From assembly GCF_947488185.1 (NCBI RefSeq), contig NZ_CANKYM010000004.1, positions 62,001 to 126,000 on the forward strand: a DNA stretch of 64,000 nt. The letters are read 5' to 3'. Below are positions 16,183 through 24,067 of the stretch, one piece after another. The translations under genes were made by a program, and so were the position numbers. This DNA is from an uncultured Roseobacter sp. (lineage in GTDB: Bacteria; Pseudomonadota; Alphaproteobacteria; Rhodobacterales; Rhodobacteraceae). The notes under the pieces were generated by a model, which saw only the letters and a list, made by a program, of their open reading frames with translations, was not told where the DNA came from and ran no database searches. Position 1 is the stretch's first letter. Each line of letters starts with the position of its first letter.

Positions 16183-17661
16183 TCAGACTGACATGCAGAT
16201 GTATTTCATCTCAAGGTAGTCCTCGATGCCGTGGTGGGATCCTTCGCGGCCCAGACCGGACTGTTTCACCCCACCGAAAGGCCCGACCTCGGTAGAGATG
16301 ATGCCGGTGTTCACCCCCACAATCCCGTATTCCAGCGCCTCGGCCACTTTGTAAACGCGGCTGAGGTCCTTGGCGTAGAAGTAGCTCGCAAGGCCAAAGA
16401 TGGTGTCATTGGCCATGGCGATCACCTCGTCCTCGTCCTCGAACTTGAAGAGCGGGGCGAGGGGCCCAAAGGTTTCCTCTGAGGCCACTTTCATGTCCTG
16501 CGTCACGCCGGTCACGATGGTGGGTTCGAAGAACGTGCCGCCCTTCTCGTGCGGCTTGCCGCCGGTGAGCACCGCGCCGCCATTGTCGACCACGTCCTGC
16601 ATGTGCTCCTGCACCTTCTCGACGGCGTCCTGATTGATCAGCGGCCCGGTTGTCACGCCCTCTTCGAGACCGTCTCCCACGTTGAGGTCCTCGACCGCTT
16701 TCTTCAGCTTCTCGGCAAAGGCGTCATAGACCCCGGCCTGTACGTAGATGCGGTTGGCGCAGACGCAGGTCTGGCCGTTGTTGCGGAACTTGCACAGCAT
16801 GGCCCCTTCGACTGCTGCATCCAGATCGGCATCGTCGAAGACGATGAAAGGTGCGTTGCCGCCCAGTTCCATGGAGCATTTCATCACCTGATCGGCGGCC
16901 TGTTTCAGCAGGATGCGGCCGACTTCGGTGGATCCGGTGAAGGTCAGCTTGCGCACGGCAGGGTTCTCGCAGAATTCCTTGCCGATCTCCGAAGAGGAGG
17001 AGGACGTGACCACGTTGAACACACCTGCCGGGATGCCCGCACGTTCCGCCAGAACACCCATGACGATGGCGCTGAGCGGGGTTTCCTTGGCTGGGCGGGC
17101 GACAAAGGAGCATCCCACGGCCAGCGCGGGGGCCGCCTTGCGCGTGATCATCGCGTTGGGGAAATTCCAGGGCGTGATTGAGGCCGCCACGCCGATGGGC
17201 TGTTTCAGCACGGTGATGCGCTTGTCGCGCTGATGGCCGGGGATCGTCTCGCCATAGATCCGCTTGGCCTGCTCGCCCATGAATTCGATGAAGCTGGCGC
17301 CATAGCCGATCTCGCCCTTGGCTTCGGCGTGCGGCTTGCCCTGTTCCGCGGTTAGGATGGTCGCCAGATCGTCAGCGTTTTCCATCATCAGATCATACCA
17401 TTTGCGCAGAACGCCTGCACGTTCCTTGCCGGTCCAACTGGCCCATTCCTTCTGCGCTGTTTCGGCCTGCGCGATGGCGCCCGCGACCTGCGCCCGGCTG
17501 AGGTCCGCCACCTCGGCGATCACGTCACCGCGTGCCGGATTGGTCACCTCGAAAGTACCGTTATCGCCGTCGACCCACTGGCCGCCGATATAGGCACGGG
17601 TCTCCAGCAGGCTGGAATCTTTCAGCAGGGATTTGAGATCGGTGTTTAGAATATCTTTCAT
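16183..17661 (-). CDS. gabD: Succinate-semialdehyde dehydrogenase
   Basis: Aldehyde dehydrogenase of 492 residues that oxidises succinate semialdehyde to succinate (GABA shunt). It is very similar along its length to E. coli GabD as I recall it: PIGVAASITPWNFPNAMITR, the catalytic Glu265 in MELGGNAPF, the catalytic Cys299 in NNGQTCVCANR, and the ending GIEDYLEMKYICMSV. The cofactor-binding Lys-Pro of E. coli GabD is Arg-Pro here (VARPAKETP, residue 189). No GABA transaminase lies nearby. It is divergent from an alpha/beta hydrolase gene. Glutarate semialdehyde is a possible alternative substrate. Confidence 0.92.
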   Translation of the reverse strand: MKDILNTDLKSLLKDSSLLETRAYIGGQWVDGDNGTFEVTNPARGDVIAEVADLSRAQVAGAIAQAETAQKEWASWTGKERAGVLRKWYDLMMENADDLATILTAEQGKPHAEAKGEIGYGASFIEFMGEQAKRIYGETIPGHQRDKRITVLKQPIGVAASITPWNFPNAMITRKAAPALAVGCSFVARPAKETPLSAIVMGVLAERAGIPAGVFNVVTSSSSSEIGKEFCENPAVRKLTFTGSTEVGRILLKQAADQVMKCSMELGGNAPFIVFDDADLDAAVEGAMLCKFRNNGQTCVCANRIYVQAGVYDAFAEKLKKAVEDLNVGDGLEEGVTTGPLINQDAVEKVQEHMQDVVDNGGAVLTGGKPHEKGGTFFEPTIVTGVTQDMKVASEETFGPLAPLFKFEDEDEVIAMANDTIFGLASYFYAKDLSRVYKVAEALEYGIVGVNTGIISTEVGPFGGVKQSGLGREGSHHGIEDYLEMKYICMSV

Positions 17662-17743
17662 TTCGGGTCCTCCGCGAAAATGGCTATGGTTGTCATTTCA
17701 ACTCTGACTATGATTGTCCAGTTCCGAAACGAGGATGACCTTC

Positions 17744-18535
17744 ATGATGCCGCTCGACGATGCCTACGCCAATGCAGCCTATATTGCAGGGGCTGAGACC
17801 TATCCGCCCAAGTGGGATGCCGCCGCTGCGGCATTTCGCGAGCGGCTTGGGACGCACGCAGAGGTCGGCGAGTCCTACGGTGCGTCAGATAGGCAGGTGT
17901 TTGATTTCTTTAACACATCGGACGCGCCCAAAGGCACGATGATCTTCGTGCACGGCGGATATTGGAAAGCATTTGATCGCAGCAGCTGGTCGCACTTGGC
18001 GGCAGGGCCATTGGCTGCGGGCTGGTCGGTGGCCATGCCAAGTTATGATCTCTGCCCCGATGTGCGGATTTCTGACATCACACAGCAGATCGCGCAGGCG
18101 GTTCAGGTGATTGCCGCGCGGACGGAGGGGCCGCTTGCGCTTGCCGGGCATTCTGCTGGCGGTCATCTCGTGGCGCGGATGCTGGACCCTGCGGTCCTGT
18201 CAGAGGCGGTTCGCGACCGGATTGTCCGCGTCGCGCCGATCTCGCCGGTGGCTGACCTCATGCCGCTGCTTAAGACTTCCATGAACGAGATCCTGCGGCT
18301 GGACGAGGCGGAGGCGACAGCGGAAAGCCCCACCCGTATGGCCCCCCCCGCTGCCGCCGACGTCAGGATCTGGGTGGGCGCTGAGGAGCGGCCCGTCTTT
18401 ATCGAACAGGCAGAGGCGCTGGTGCGGGCGTGGGGCATCGACGCCGCCATCGTGCCGGGAAAACACCATTTCGACGTGATCGACGCGCTGGAAGACGCGC
18501 AAAGCGACCTCGTGCGTTTCCTGACGGCAACCTGA
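17744..18535 (+). CDS. Alpha/beta hydrolase, arylformamidase-like
   Basis: A 263-residue alpha/beta hydrolase of the kynurenine formamidase (BNA7)-like group. The oxyanion motif HGGYW is at about residues 67-71, the nucleophile elbow GHSAGGHLVARM near 130-140, an acidic residue follows in the late strand, and the catalytic His is in KHHFDVID near the end. Family members hydrolyse N-formylkynurenine or other small esters and amides. Start: GAGG at 17731-17734 fits ATG 17744; TTG 17714 and ATG 17735 are alternatives. The creatinase gene follows 121 bp downstream. No tryptophan dioxygenase or kynureninase is nearby, so the substrate is open. Confidence 0.8.
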   Translation: MMPLDDAYANAAYIAGAETYPPKWDAAAAAFRERLGTHAEVGESYGASDRQVFDFFNTSDAPKGTMIFVHGGYWKAFDRSSWSHLAAGPLAAGWSVAMPSYDLCPDVRISDITQQIAQAVQVIAARTEGPLALAGHSAGGHLVARMLDPAVLSEAVRDRIVRVAPISPVADLMPLLKTSMNEILRLDEAEATAESPTRMAPPAAADVRIWVGAEERPVFIEQAEALVRAWGIDAAIVPGKHHFDVIDALEDAQSDLVRFLTAT

Positions 18536-18656
18536 GCCTTGATCGTGCGCCTGAAATCGTCCAAGCCTTGGCGCGGCTGTGGGGCGATGGCGTCGCCCTG
18601 CGCGCGGCCTGATTTGTCCTGAACGCCGGGACCTTTCTGCAAAAGGAGGGTCTGAC

Positions 18657-19880
18657 ATGACCACCTCACCCCTTTCCGACCGCCCCGAGATGTATCGCTA
18701 TCACAATGGCGACAAGTCACCATTGCCCTTCGAGATCTCAGAATACGAGGACCGTCTGGCAGAGCTGCGTGAGCGCATGGAGGCAGCGGGCGCATCCGCC
18801 GCTGTTTTCACGTCGATGCACAACATCGCCTATTACTCGGGCTTTCTCTACTGCGCCTTCGGGCGGCCTTACGGTATGGTCGTGACCGAAACCGATGCCG
18901 TGACCATCAGCGCCGGGATCGACGCAGGCCAGCCGTGGCGGCGCAGTTTCTGCGACAACATCACCTACACCGACTGGCAGCGCGATAACTTCTGGCGCGC
19001 GGTGGTCAGCGTGACCGGAAAGAACGCGATCATCGGTTATGAGGGCGATCACCTGACCCTGATGCAGCGCGACAAGTTGGAGGATTTCCTGCAGCCACTG
19101 ACGATGGTGGACCTCTACGAGACCACGATGCGGCAGCGGATGCACAAATCCGAGGCCGAGATTGCGCTCATTCGGCAGGGTGCGCAGGTTGCGGATGTGG
19201 GCGGGTATGCCATCCGCGAGGCGATCAAAGCAGGTGTGCGCGAGATCGACGTGGCAATGGCCGGACGGGATGCGATGGAGTTGGAGATTGCCAAGCGCTT
19301 TCCGGATGCAGAATACCGCGACACCTGGGTCTGGTTCCAGTCGGGTCTGAATACCGATGGGGCGCATAACCCGGTCACGGGGCGTGTGCTGGCGCGCGGG
19401 GATATCCTGTCGCTGAACACCTTCCCGATGATTTCAGGGTACTACACGGCGCTGGAGCGGACACTCTTTGTACAGGAATGCGATGCGGACAGCCTGAAGA
19501 TATGGGAGGCGAATGTGGCGGCCCATGAGTACGGGATGAGCCTGCTCAAACCGGGCGTGTCCTGTGCCGATGTCACCCACAAGATCAACGATTTCTTCGC
19601 CGAACGCGACCTGCTGCAATACCGCACCTTTGGTTACGGACATTCCTTCGGCGTGCTCAGCCATTATTACGGGCGCGAGGCGGGGTTGGAGCTGCGCGAG
19701 GACATCGACACGGTGCTGGAGCCGGGCATGGTGATTTCGATGGAGCCGATGCTGACCATCGCCGAGGGTAAACCCGGCGCGGGCGGCTACCGCGAACACG
19801 ATATTCTGGTGATCACCGAGGATGGCAATGAGAACATCACCGGGTACCCATACGGGCCGGAGTTCAACATCGTCGGCTGA
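18657..19880 (+). CDS. Creatinase (creatine amidinohydrolase)
   Basis: Hydrolyses creatine to sarcosine and urea in the cytoplasm. It has the pita-bread fold of M24 peptidases but no metal centre. The 407-residue protein is closely similar to Pseudomonas putida creatinase as I remember it: FTSMHNIAYYSGFLYCAFGR, AGIDAGQPWRRSF, FQSGLNTDGAHNPVTGR with the catalytic His at 237, and QYRTFGYGHSFGVLSHYYGR. The ending NITGYPYGPEFNI also matches. AGGAGGG lies just before ATG 18657. No sarcosine oxidase or creatininase gene is in the window. Creatine, from animal tissue, would supply nitrogen and glycine. Confidence 0.93.
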   Translation: MTTSPLSDRPEMYRYHNGDKSPLPFEISEYEDRLAELRERMEAAGASAAVFTSMHNIAYYSGFLYCAFGRPYGMVVTETDAVTISAGIDAGQPWRRSFCDNITYTDWQRDNFWRAVVSVTGKNAIIGYEGDHLTLMQRDKLEDFLQPLTMVDLYETTMRQRMHKSEAEIALIRQGAQVADVGGYAIREAIKAGVREIDVAMAGRDAMELEIAKRFPDAEYRDTWVWFQSGLNTDGAHNPVTGRVLARGDILSLNTFPMISGYYTALERTLFVQECDADSLKIWEANVAAHEYGMSLLKPGVSCADVTHKINDFFAERDLLQYRTFGYGHSFGVLSHYYGREAGLELREDIDTVLEPGMVISMEPMLTIAEGKPGAGGYREHDILVITEDGNENITGYPYGPEFNIVG

Positions 19881-19882
19881 GC

Positions 19883-19904
19883 GCCGCGGCCCGTGAGCCG
19901 CGGC
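19883..19904. terminator. GC-rich stem-loop between creatinase and ohr genes
   Basis: GCCGCGGC (19883-19890) and a second GCCGCGGC (19897-19904) can pair perfectly with a six-base loop. No T run follows on either strand, so any terminating role for the convergent genes is tentative. Confidence 0.4.
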
Positions 19905-19911
19905 AGCAGAA

Positions 19912-20340
19912 TCAGGCCAGTTCCGGCGTGATGTCCAGGCTGCCCTTGGTGGCGTGGCTGTAGGGGCAGACCTTGTGGCCACCTGCAATAAGGTCCTCTG
20001 CCACGGCGGCCTCGACGCCGGGCAGAGCGACCTTGATTTTCACGTCGAGACCAAAGCCAAGATCCTCGCGCGGGCCGATGCCGACGGTGACATTCACCGA
20101 GGCGTCGTCCGGCACGTCGATCTTGTTCTGGCCGGCGTAGAACCGCAGTGCGCCGAGAAAACAGGCGGCATAGCCAGTGGCAAAGAGCTTTTCGGGGTTC
20201 AACGCATCGCCGCCTGCGCCGCCCAGCTCCTTGGGCGGTACCAGACTTGCGGTGAAGCTGCCGTCATCGAGGGACGATGTACCTTCGCGGCCGCCACCCG
20301 TGGCTGTGGCGCTTGTGCTGTAGAGGATTTTGGTGGGCAT
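19912..20340 (-). CDS. ohr: Organic hydroperoxide resistance protein Ohr
   Basis: Thiol peroxidase that reduces organic and fatty-acid hydroperoxides. It has 142 residues, with the peroxidatic Cys60 (GYAACFLGAL), the resolving Cys125 (VCPYSHAT), and the catalytic-arginine region in GGGREG near residue 18. The C-terminal HATKGSLDITPEL matches the family. It is divergent from a MarR gene with an OhrR-type cysteine. The 108-bp gap holds palindromes expected for OhrR, so induction by organic peroxides is likely. Confidence 0.95.
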   Translation of the reverse strand: MPTKILYSTSATATGGGREGTSSLDDGSFTASLVPPKELGGAGGDALNPEKLFATGYAACFLGALRFYAGQNKIDVPDDASVNVTVGIGPREDLGFGLDVKIKVALPGVEAAVAEDLIAGGHKVCPYSHATKGSLDITPELA

Positions 20341-20371
20341 TGGGGTGCTTCCTTTTTAATCGAGCACGTTA

Positions 20372-20427
20372 ATATCGTACACGATATAAACAACAGACTC
20401 GATTTTGTCAACCTTGCGATTAAATCG
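20372..20427. promoter_or_regulatory. Two candidate OhrR operators in the ohr/ohrR divergent promoter
   Basis: ATATCGT-AC-ACGATAT (20372-20387) is a perfect 7-bp inverted repeat, and CGATT-A-AATCG (20417-20427) a perfect 5-bp one. Both share a CGAT-type half-site and lie between the two start codons. OhrR proteins bind AT-rich palindromes at such positions. Confidence 0.55.
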
Positions 20428-20448
20428 TCCGCGACCTAAATTGCCAGT

Positions 20449-20913
20449 ATGGCAAACGATCCGACTCCCCCGACCACGGCTGACCCGATGGCGCCGATGC
20501 TCTGCTTTGACCTCTATGCGGCGTCGCAGGCCTTTACGCGTGTTTACAAACCGTTGCTGGCGCCGCTGGGTCTGACCTATCCGCAGTACCTGGTGATGCT
20601 GAACCTCTGGCCCGACAGCCTGCTGAGCGTGGGGGAGATCGGGCGGCGGGTGAGCCTGGAGAGCAACACGCTGACACCTCTGATCAAGCGGCTGCAAGAG
20701 GCCGGGCTGGTGACCCGCTCCCGCGATCCCGACGACGAGCGCCGCGTGGTGGTGGCCCTGACGGATCAGGGGCAGGCGCTGGAGGCGCAGGCCGCCCACG
20801 TGCCGGGCTGCATTCTGGAAGCCACCGGCATGCCACAGGCGGAGATCGAAGCACTGCAAAGGACCCTGCGGGGTCTGACCCGCACCATGCTCGACGCCGC
20901 CGCATCAAAATAG
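20449..20913 (+). CDS. ohrR: OhrR-type MarR-family repressor
   Basis: A 154-residue MarR-family regulator. The reactive cysteine expected for peroxide sensing is Cys19 in MLCFDLYAASQAF, followed by the tyrosines (YKPLLAPLGLTYPQYLVML) that stabilise the reduced form. The winged helix is at residues 60-105 (VGEIGRRVSLESNTLTPLIK, then DPDDERRVVVALT). A second cysteine, in VPGCILEATG, could act as a resolving residue, as in two-cysteine OhrR proteins. It is divergent from ohr. The start ATG has little ribosome-site support. Confidence 0.9.
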   Translation: MANDPTPPTTADPMAPMLCFDLYAASQAFTRVYKPLLAPLGLTYPQYLVMLNLWPDSLLSVGEIGRRVSLESNTLTPLIKRLQEAGLVTRSRDPDDERRVVVALTDQGQALEAQAAHVPGCILEATGMPQAEIEALQRTLRGLTRTMLDAAASK

Positions 20914-20965
20914 GCTTCCCAATGGCGGGGACATTTGCGATGCAGCAATCAAAGCAAGGGCGCAT

Positions 20966-20990
20966 GGGATGTAAATAGAGTTTACATCCC
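20966..20990. promoter_or_regulatory. Perfect 10-bp inverted repeat before a small membrane-protein operon
   Basis: GGGATGTAAA (20966-20975) and TTTACATCCC (20981-20990) are perfect arms with a five-base spacer, followed at once by a -10-like TATATT (20992-20997). No T run follows, so an operator overlapping a promoter fits better than a terminator. The core TGTAAA-N5-TTTACA resembles, with one base less spacing, the TyrR/PhhR box, but the regulator is unknown. Confidence 0.55.
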
Positions 20991-21025
20991 CTATATTGCG
21001 GGTAAGCCGCACAAAGGAGATCGGA

Positions 21026-21292
21026 ATGGCCGCACTGGCACGGATGCTGTTTATCGGGTTCATCGTCCTGACAATCATCTACGTCTGTCTGTCCTTCTAC
21101 TCACGGTCCGTCCGGCGCGGTAAGCTGGAGGCGGAATGGGATGAAGCCAGAGGCCCCGGCGATCGCGAGAGTTTCGTGCGGGCGGGGCTGCAGGACTACG
21201 ACGGTTCGCTGCGCCGGAAACTCATTCTGGGCGTCTATGTGATCCCGTCGATTGCCATTGCCTTGCTCATCTATTTCACGAATTTCGCCTGA
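21026..21292 (+). CDS. Small two-helix membrane protein
   Basis: An 88-residue protein with a hydrophobic helix at about residues 6-25 (MLFIGFIVLTIIYVCLSFY) and another at 66-85 (LGVYVIPSIAIALLIYFTNF). A charged soluble loop lies between them (SRSVRRGKLEAEWDEARGPG). I recognise it only as a roseobacter-type hypothetical. AAGGAGAT sits six bases before ATG 21026. It begins a two-gene unit with the DUF1523 protein, 12 bp apart, behind a perfect inverted repeat. Function unknown; a helper of the following protein is possible. Confidence 0.75.
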   Translation: MAALARMLFIGFIVLTIIYVCLSFYSRSVRRGKLEAEWDEARGPGDRESFVRAGLQDYDGSLRRKLILGVYVIPSIAIALLIYFTNFA

Positions 21293-21304
21293 GGGGGCTG
21301 ATCC

Positions 21305-21955
21305 ATGTTTTACGTCAAATGGGGTTTCATCATCGCCTTCTGGCTGCTGATCGCCTCCTTCTTTCACTACACGCTGCCGCAGGTCGACATCGCGCGGGTC
21401 ACGGATACCTATGAAAAGCGGATCGACCCCGGCGAGAACCGGCTGTTCTGGGCACAGGCGGATGCGGGGTCTGACCCCAATGCGATCAGCCGGGATGTGT
21501 TCTTTATCCAGACGCGCCGGGCCGACGGCACGGTGATGGTCTACCGGAATGAGGACACCGGCTGGGGCTGGCCGCCCTATTTCAAATTCGACACCTCGAA
21601 CCTGCAGGCGGAAGCGGCGGATGCGAAATCAACGGCTGCGGCGCCGCAATACGTGGCGATCCGGCACTATGGCTGGCGCAACGAGTTCTTTTCGATCTTC
21701 CCCAATGCGATCTCGGTCTGGCCTGTGGACGGGCCTGAGGCCAGCAAACCGCTGCCCTGGCTGAACGCGCTGATCCTGCTGTTCCTGGCGGCGATCTTCT
21801 ATGGCATCTGGGTCCGCTGGCGGCGTTTTCGCCAGGCACGGATCGACCCCAAATTGGAAGAGATGCAGGACAGCTGGGAAGCCACCGAAGACAGCATTGC
21901 CGAGAAACGCAACCGCTTTCGCCGCTGGTGGGCGGCCAAGCGGCGGGGCTACTAG
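21305..21955 (+). CDS. DUF1523 family membrane protein
   Basis: A 216-residue protein resembling the DUF1523 family of alphaproteobacteria. Helix 1 lies at residues 5-25 (KWGFIIAFWLLIASFFHYTL), followed by the family-like PQVDIARVTDTYEKRIDPGE and a predicted periplasmic domain with FFIQTRRADGTVMVYRNEDTGWGWPPYFKFD. Helix 2 is near 152-172 (LNALILLFLAAIFYGIWVRW), and a basic cytoplasmic tail ends in RRWWAAKRRGY. No activity is known for the family. It is coupled to the small membrane protein upstream. Confidence 0.8.
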   Translation: MFYVKWGFIIAFWLLIASFFHYTLPQVDIARVTDTYEKRIDPGENRLFWAQADAGSDPNAISRDVFFIQTRRADGTVMVYRNEDTGWGWPPYFKFDTSNLQAEAADAKSTAAAPQYVAIRHYGWRNEFFSIFPNAISVWPVDGPEASKPLPWLNALILLFLAAIFYGIWVRWRRFRQARIDPKLEEMQDSWEATEDSIAEKRNRFRRWWAAKRRGY

Positions 21956-21957
21956 CC

Positions 21958-22335
21958 TCAGGCTTTTGCCAGCATCCGCCCCAGAGGACGCCCGCCCAGG
22001 ATGTGCACATGCAGATGGGGCACGTCCTGCACACCGTTTGACCCGGCGTTTGAAATCAGACGAAACCCATCGCCTGCCGTGAGGGCGACACCTTCCAGCC
22101 GGCACACCTCGGCAATGGCGCGGGTATAGTCGACGATTTCTGCTTCCGACGCCTCGGACGCGAAGTGATCGTAGCTGACGTAAGCCCCTTTGGGGATCAC
22201 CAGCACATGGGTTGGCGCCTGCGGATAGAGATCGCGAAAGGCGAGGCTGTGGTCGGTCTCCAACACGGTTGTATTGGGAATTTCGCCACGCAGGATTTTG
22301 GCAAAGATATTCTGATCGTCGTAGGCGTAGCTCAT
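21958..22335 (-). CDS. HIT-family nucleotide-binding hydrolase
   Basis: A 125-residue histidine-triad protein of the HinT/PKCI branch, which hydrolyses nucleoside phosphoramidates and AMP-lysine-type adducts. Evidence: the start MSYAYDDQNIFAKILRGEIP, the middle APTHVLVIPKGAYVSYDHF, and the triad HLHVHILGGRPLG near residues 108-120. Length and C-terminus are normal. It lies nine bases downstream of the glycosyltransferase gene on the same strand and converges on the DUF1523 operon two bases away. Confidence 0.93.
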   Translation of the reverse strand: MSYAYDDQNIFAKILRGEIPNTTVLETDHSLAFRDLYPQAPTHVLVIPKGAYVSYDHFASEASEAEIVDYTRAIAEVCRLEGVALTAGDGFRLISNAGSNGVQDVPHLHVHILGGRPLGRMLAKA

Positions 22336-22344
22336 TGGGAATCC

Positions 22345-23922
22345 TTAGTCGGCAAAGAGGTGTGGACTGTCGGCGATATCGCGTGCGGCGTCTTGCGGGA
22401 TGGACAGGAACTGCGCAAGGGCCTGCGCATTGTCGTCCAGATCACCGCTTTCACGGATGCGGGTGTAGTTCTTGAACTCTGCATCCTTGATGCGGTCACT
22501 TTCGAACACCATGTCATTGCGAATGGTGGGCAGCAGCCGTTCCAGCGTTTCGGTAGAGGTCTGTTCCCCCGCAAGGCCGACCCGCATGGCATGGCCGATC
22601 AGATACTCGTCGGTAAAGCTGCATTCGATTTCGAGCAGGCGGGTGACGGAACGATCCGCCGCAAAATCCTGCAAAAGCTCGATGTTGCCCGGATCCATGC
22701 AGACGATCATGCGGTCAGTTTCATAGTAGTCAAAGAGCATCCGCATCAACGCCCGGCGGTGGCGGGTACGTTTTTCGAGGCTGGTCTGGATGCCACCCAG
22801 ATCGGGCAGGGGCGTGTCCTCTTCGTTGAAGAGGTATTCGACAGCAGGCACATTGGTGGTCTGCCGGATGCGGTCCAGCACCCGCTTGGCCACATGCCAC
22901 TTCTTGCAGACCACAACGAGCAATTCCCGTTCGCGGCCCAGCGTCGATTCCGTTTCCCAGAACCGCGAGGCAAAACGGCGTCCAACGCGCCCACGTCCGG
23001 TGAGGAATTTGAAGAGGCTTGGTCCCTCGCCGGAAATCTGGAAATCCACGCCCGAGGCGGCGTAGAGCAGGCCGAGGCGGCGTTTCAGGTCGCTGGCCTC
23101 GGGGCTGATCTTGCGGGCAAAGAGGTAATCCTGACTGATCAGCATGTCGTAGTGATCGTTGTAGAAGGTCACCGGCATCCCGTAATCGGTGAACATCAGG
23201 AAGGTCAGGGTGCGGCTGCGGATTTCCGTTTCCGGCACCAGATGGGGCACGACGGTCTGGAAAAAGGTCTCGTCCGGAATCCACGTGGTTGCAAAAAAAC
23301 GCATCACGTCACGGCGCTCTTTTAGGAAATCCAGCATTTTTTCGACGGTCTCCCGCCGCAGGCACCACCATTGGCTGCCGATCCTGATCTGGATGTCATC
23401 GGGCAGTTTGCGATCAAGCTTCAGGCGCCGTTGCAGGTCCATCGACGCATAGAACAGATGCTTGTGTTTGCGTTCGTTGAAGAAGTGACGGTATATCAGC
23501 CGTTCCTCCTTCATGCCGGTCTTGATCCAGTCGCTTTCGAAATAATCGAAGCTCTCGATGAAATCCGCGTCGTTTTCATCGAGAAATTGGTGGGTGTATT
23601 CAGCTGTCTTGATCGCCATGCAATCGCCCGACAGCATATAGAAATGCGTCGCGCGCGGGTACGCATCCACCGCCGCCTGAACAGCGTTCAATGTGGCCTG
23701 TACCAGGGACCACTCCCCCCAACCGCATTTCACGCGTTTGCGTGCAAAGGTCACGTTCGCATTTCCGTTCAATGCTTTGCGGATTTTTTGGTAATGTTCT
23801 GGATTGGCGCGGGCATCGAAGTGGATGGCCATGTAGTCGCCAGCCGCAGTTAATTTCTCCGCCTGCCGGATGATGGCATCGGGGTCTTTATGGCATAAAA
23901 GGATAAAGGCGATCTTTGCCAC
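22345..23922 (-). CDS. GT14-type (core-2/I-branching) glycosyltransferase with long C-terminal domain
   Basis: A 525-residue protein. The N-terminal half is a family 14 glycosyltransferase, with IAFILLCHKDPDAIIRQAEKL, RVKCGWGEWSLVQATL, HFYMLSGDCMAIKT and GSQWWCLRRETVEKML. This family transfers beta-1,6-linked N-acetylglucosamine or related sugars. The C-terminal half (about residues 290-525) resembles the DUF5928 extension of rhodobacterial homologues and holds a P-loop-free alpha/beta region (ELLVVVCKKWHVAKRVLDRI). No signal peptide is present. It is divergent from a sulfotransferase gene with a 145-bp AT-rich gap. Joint work on a surface glycan is my inference. Confidence 0.85.
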   Translation of the reverse strand: MAKIAFILLCHKDPDAIIRQAEKLTAAGDYMAIHFDARANPEHYQKIRKALNGNANVTFARKRVKCGWGEWSLVQATLNAVQAAVDAYPRATHFYMLSGDCMAIKTAEYTHQFLDENDADFIESFDYFESDWIKTGMKEERLIYRHFFNERKHKHLFYASMDLQRRLKLDRKLPDDIQIRIGSQWWCLRRETVEKMLDFLKERRDVMRFFATTWIPDETFFQTVVPHLVPETEIRSRTLTFLMFTDYGMPVTFYNDHYDMLISQDYLFARKISPEASDLKRRLGLLYAASGVDFQISGEGPSLFKFLTGRGRVGRRFASRFWETESTLGRERELLVVVCKKWHVAKRVLDRIRQTTNVPAVEYLFNEEDTPLPDLGGIQTSLEKRTRHRRALMRMLFDYYETDRMIVCMDPGNIELLQDFAADRSVTRLLEIECSFTDEYLIGHAMRVGLAGEQTSTETLERLLPTIRNDMVFESDRIKDAEFKNYTRIRESGDLDDNAQALAQFLSIPQDAARDIADSPHLFAD

Positions 23923-24067
23923 GTTTGATTTGATCTGCTCTTATTGTTGCCACTCTATATGTTGATAAGCATGAAGGCTCATTGAATAAACCGAAATTAT
24001 TTGCTTTTTTCTAACCTAACATCGTCAAAAGCCTCAAAACGGGCGGACCGGGCAGGAGTTAAACAGT

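Noticed and set aside
22165..23325. A 386-codon plus-strand frame opposite the HIT and glycosyltransferase genes
   Set aside because: Spans two well supported opposite-strand genes and lacks any motif.
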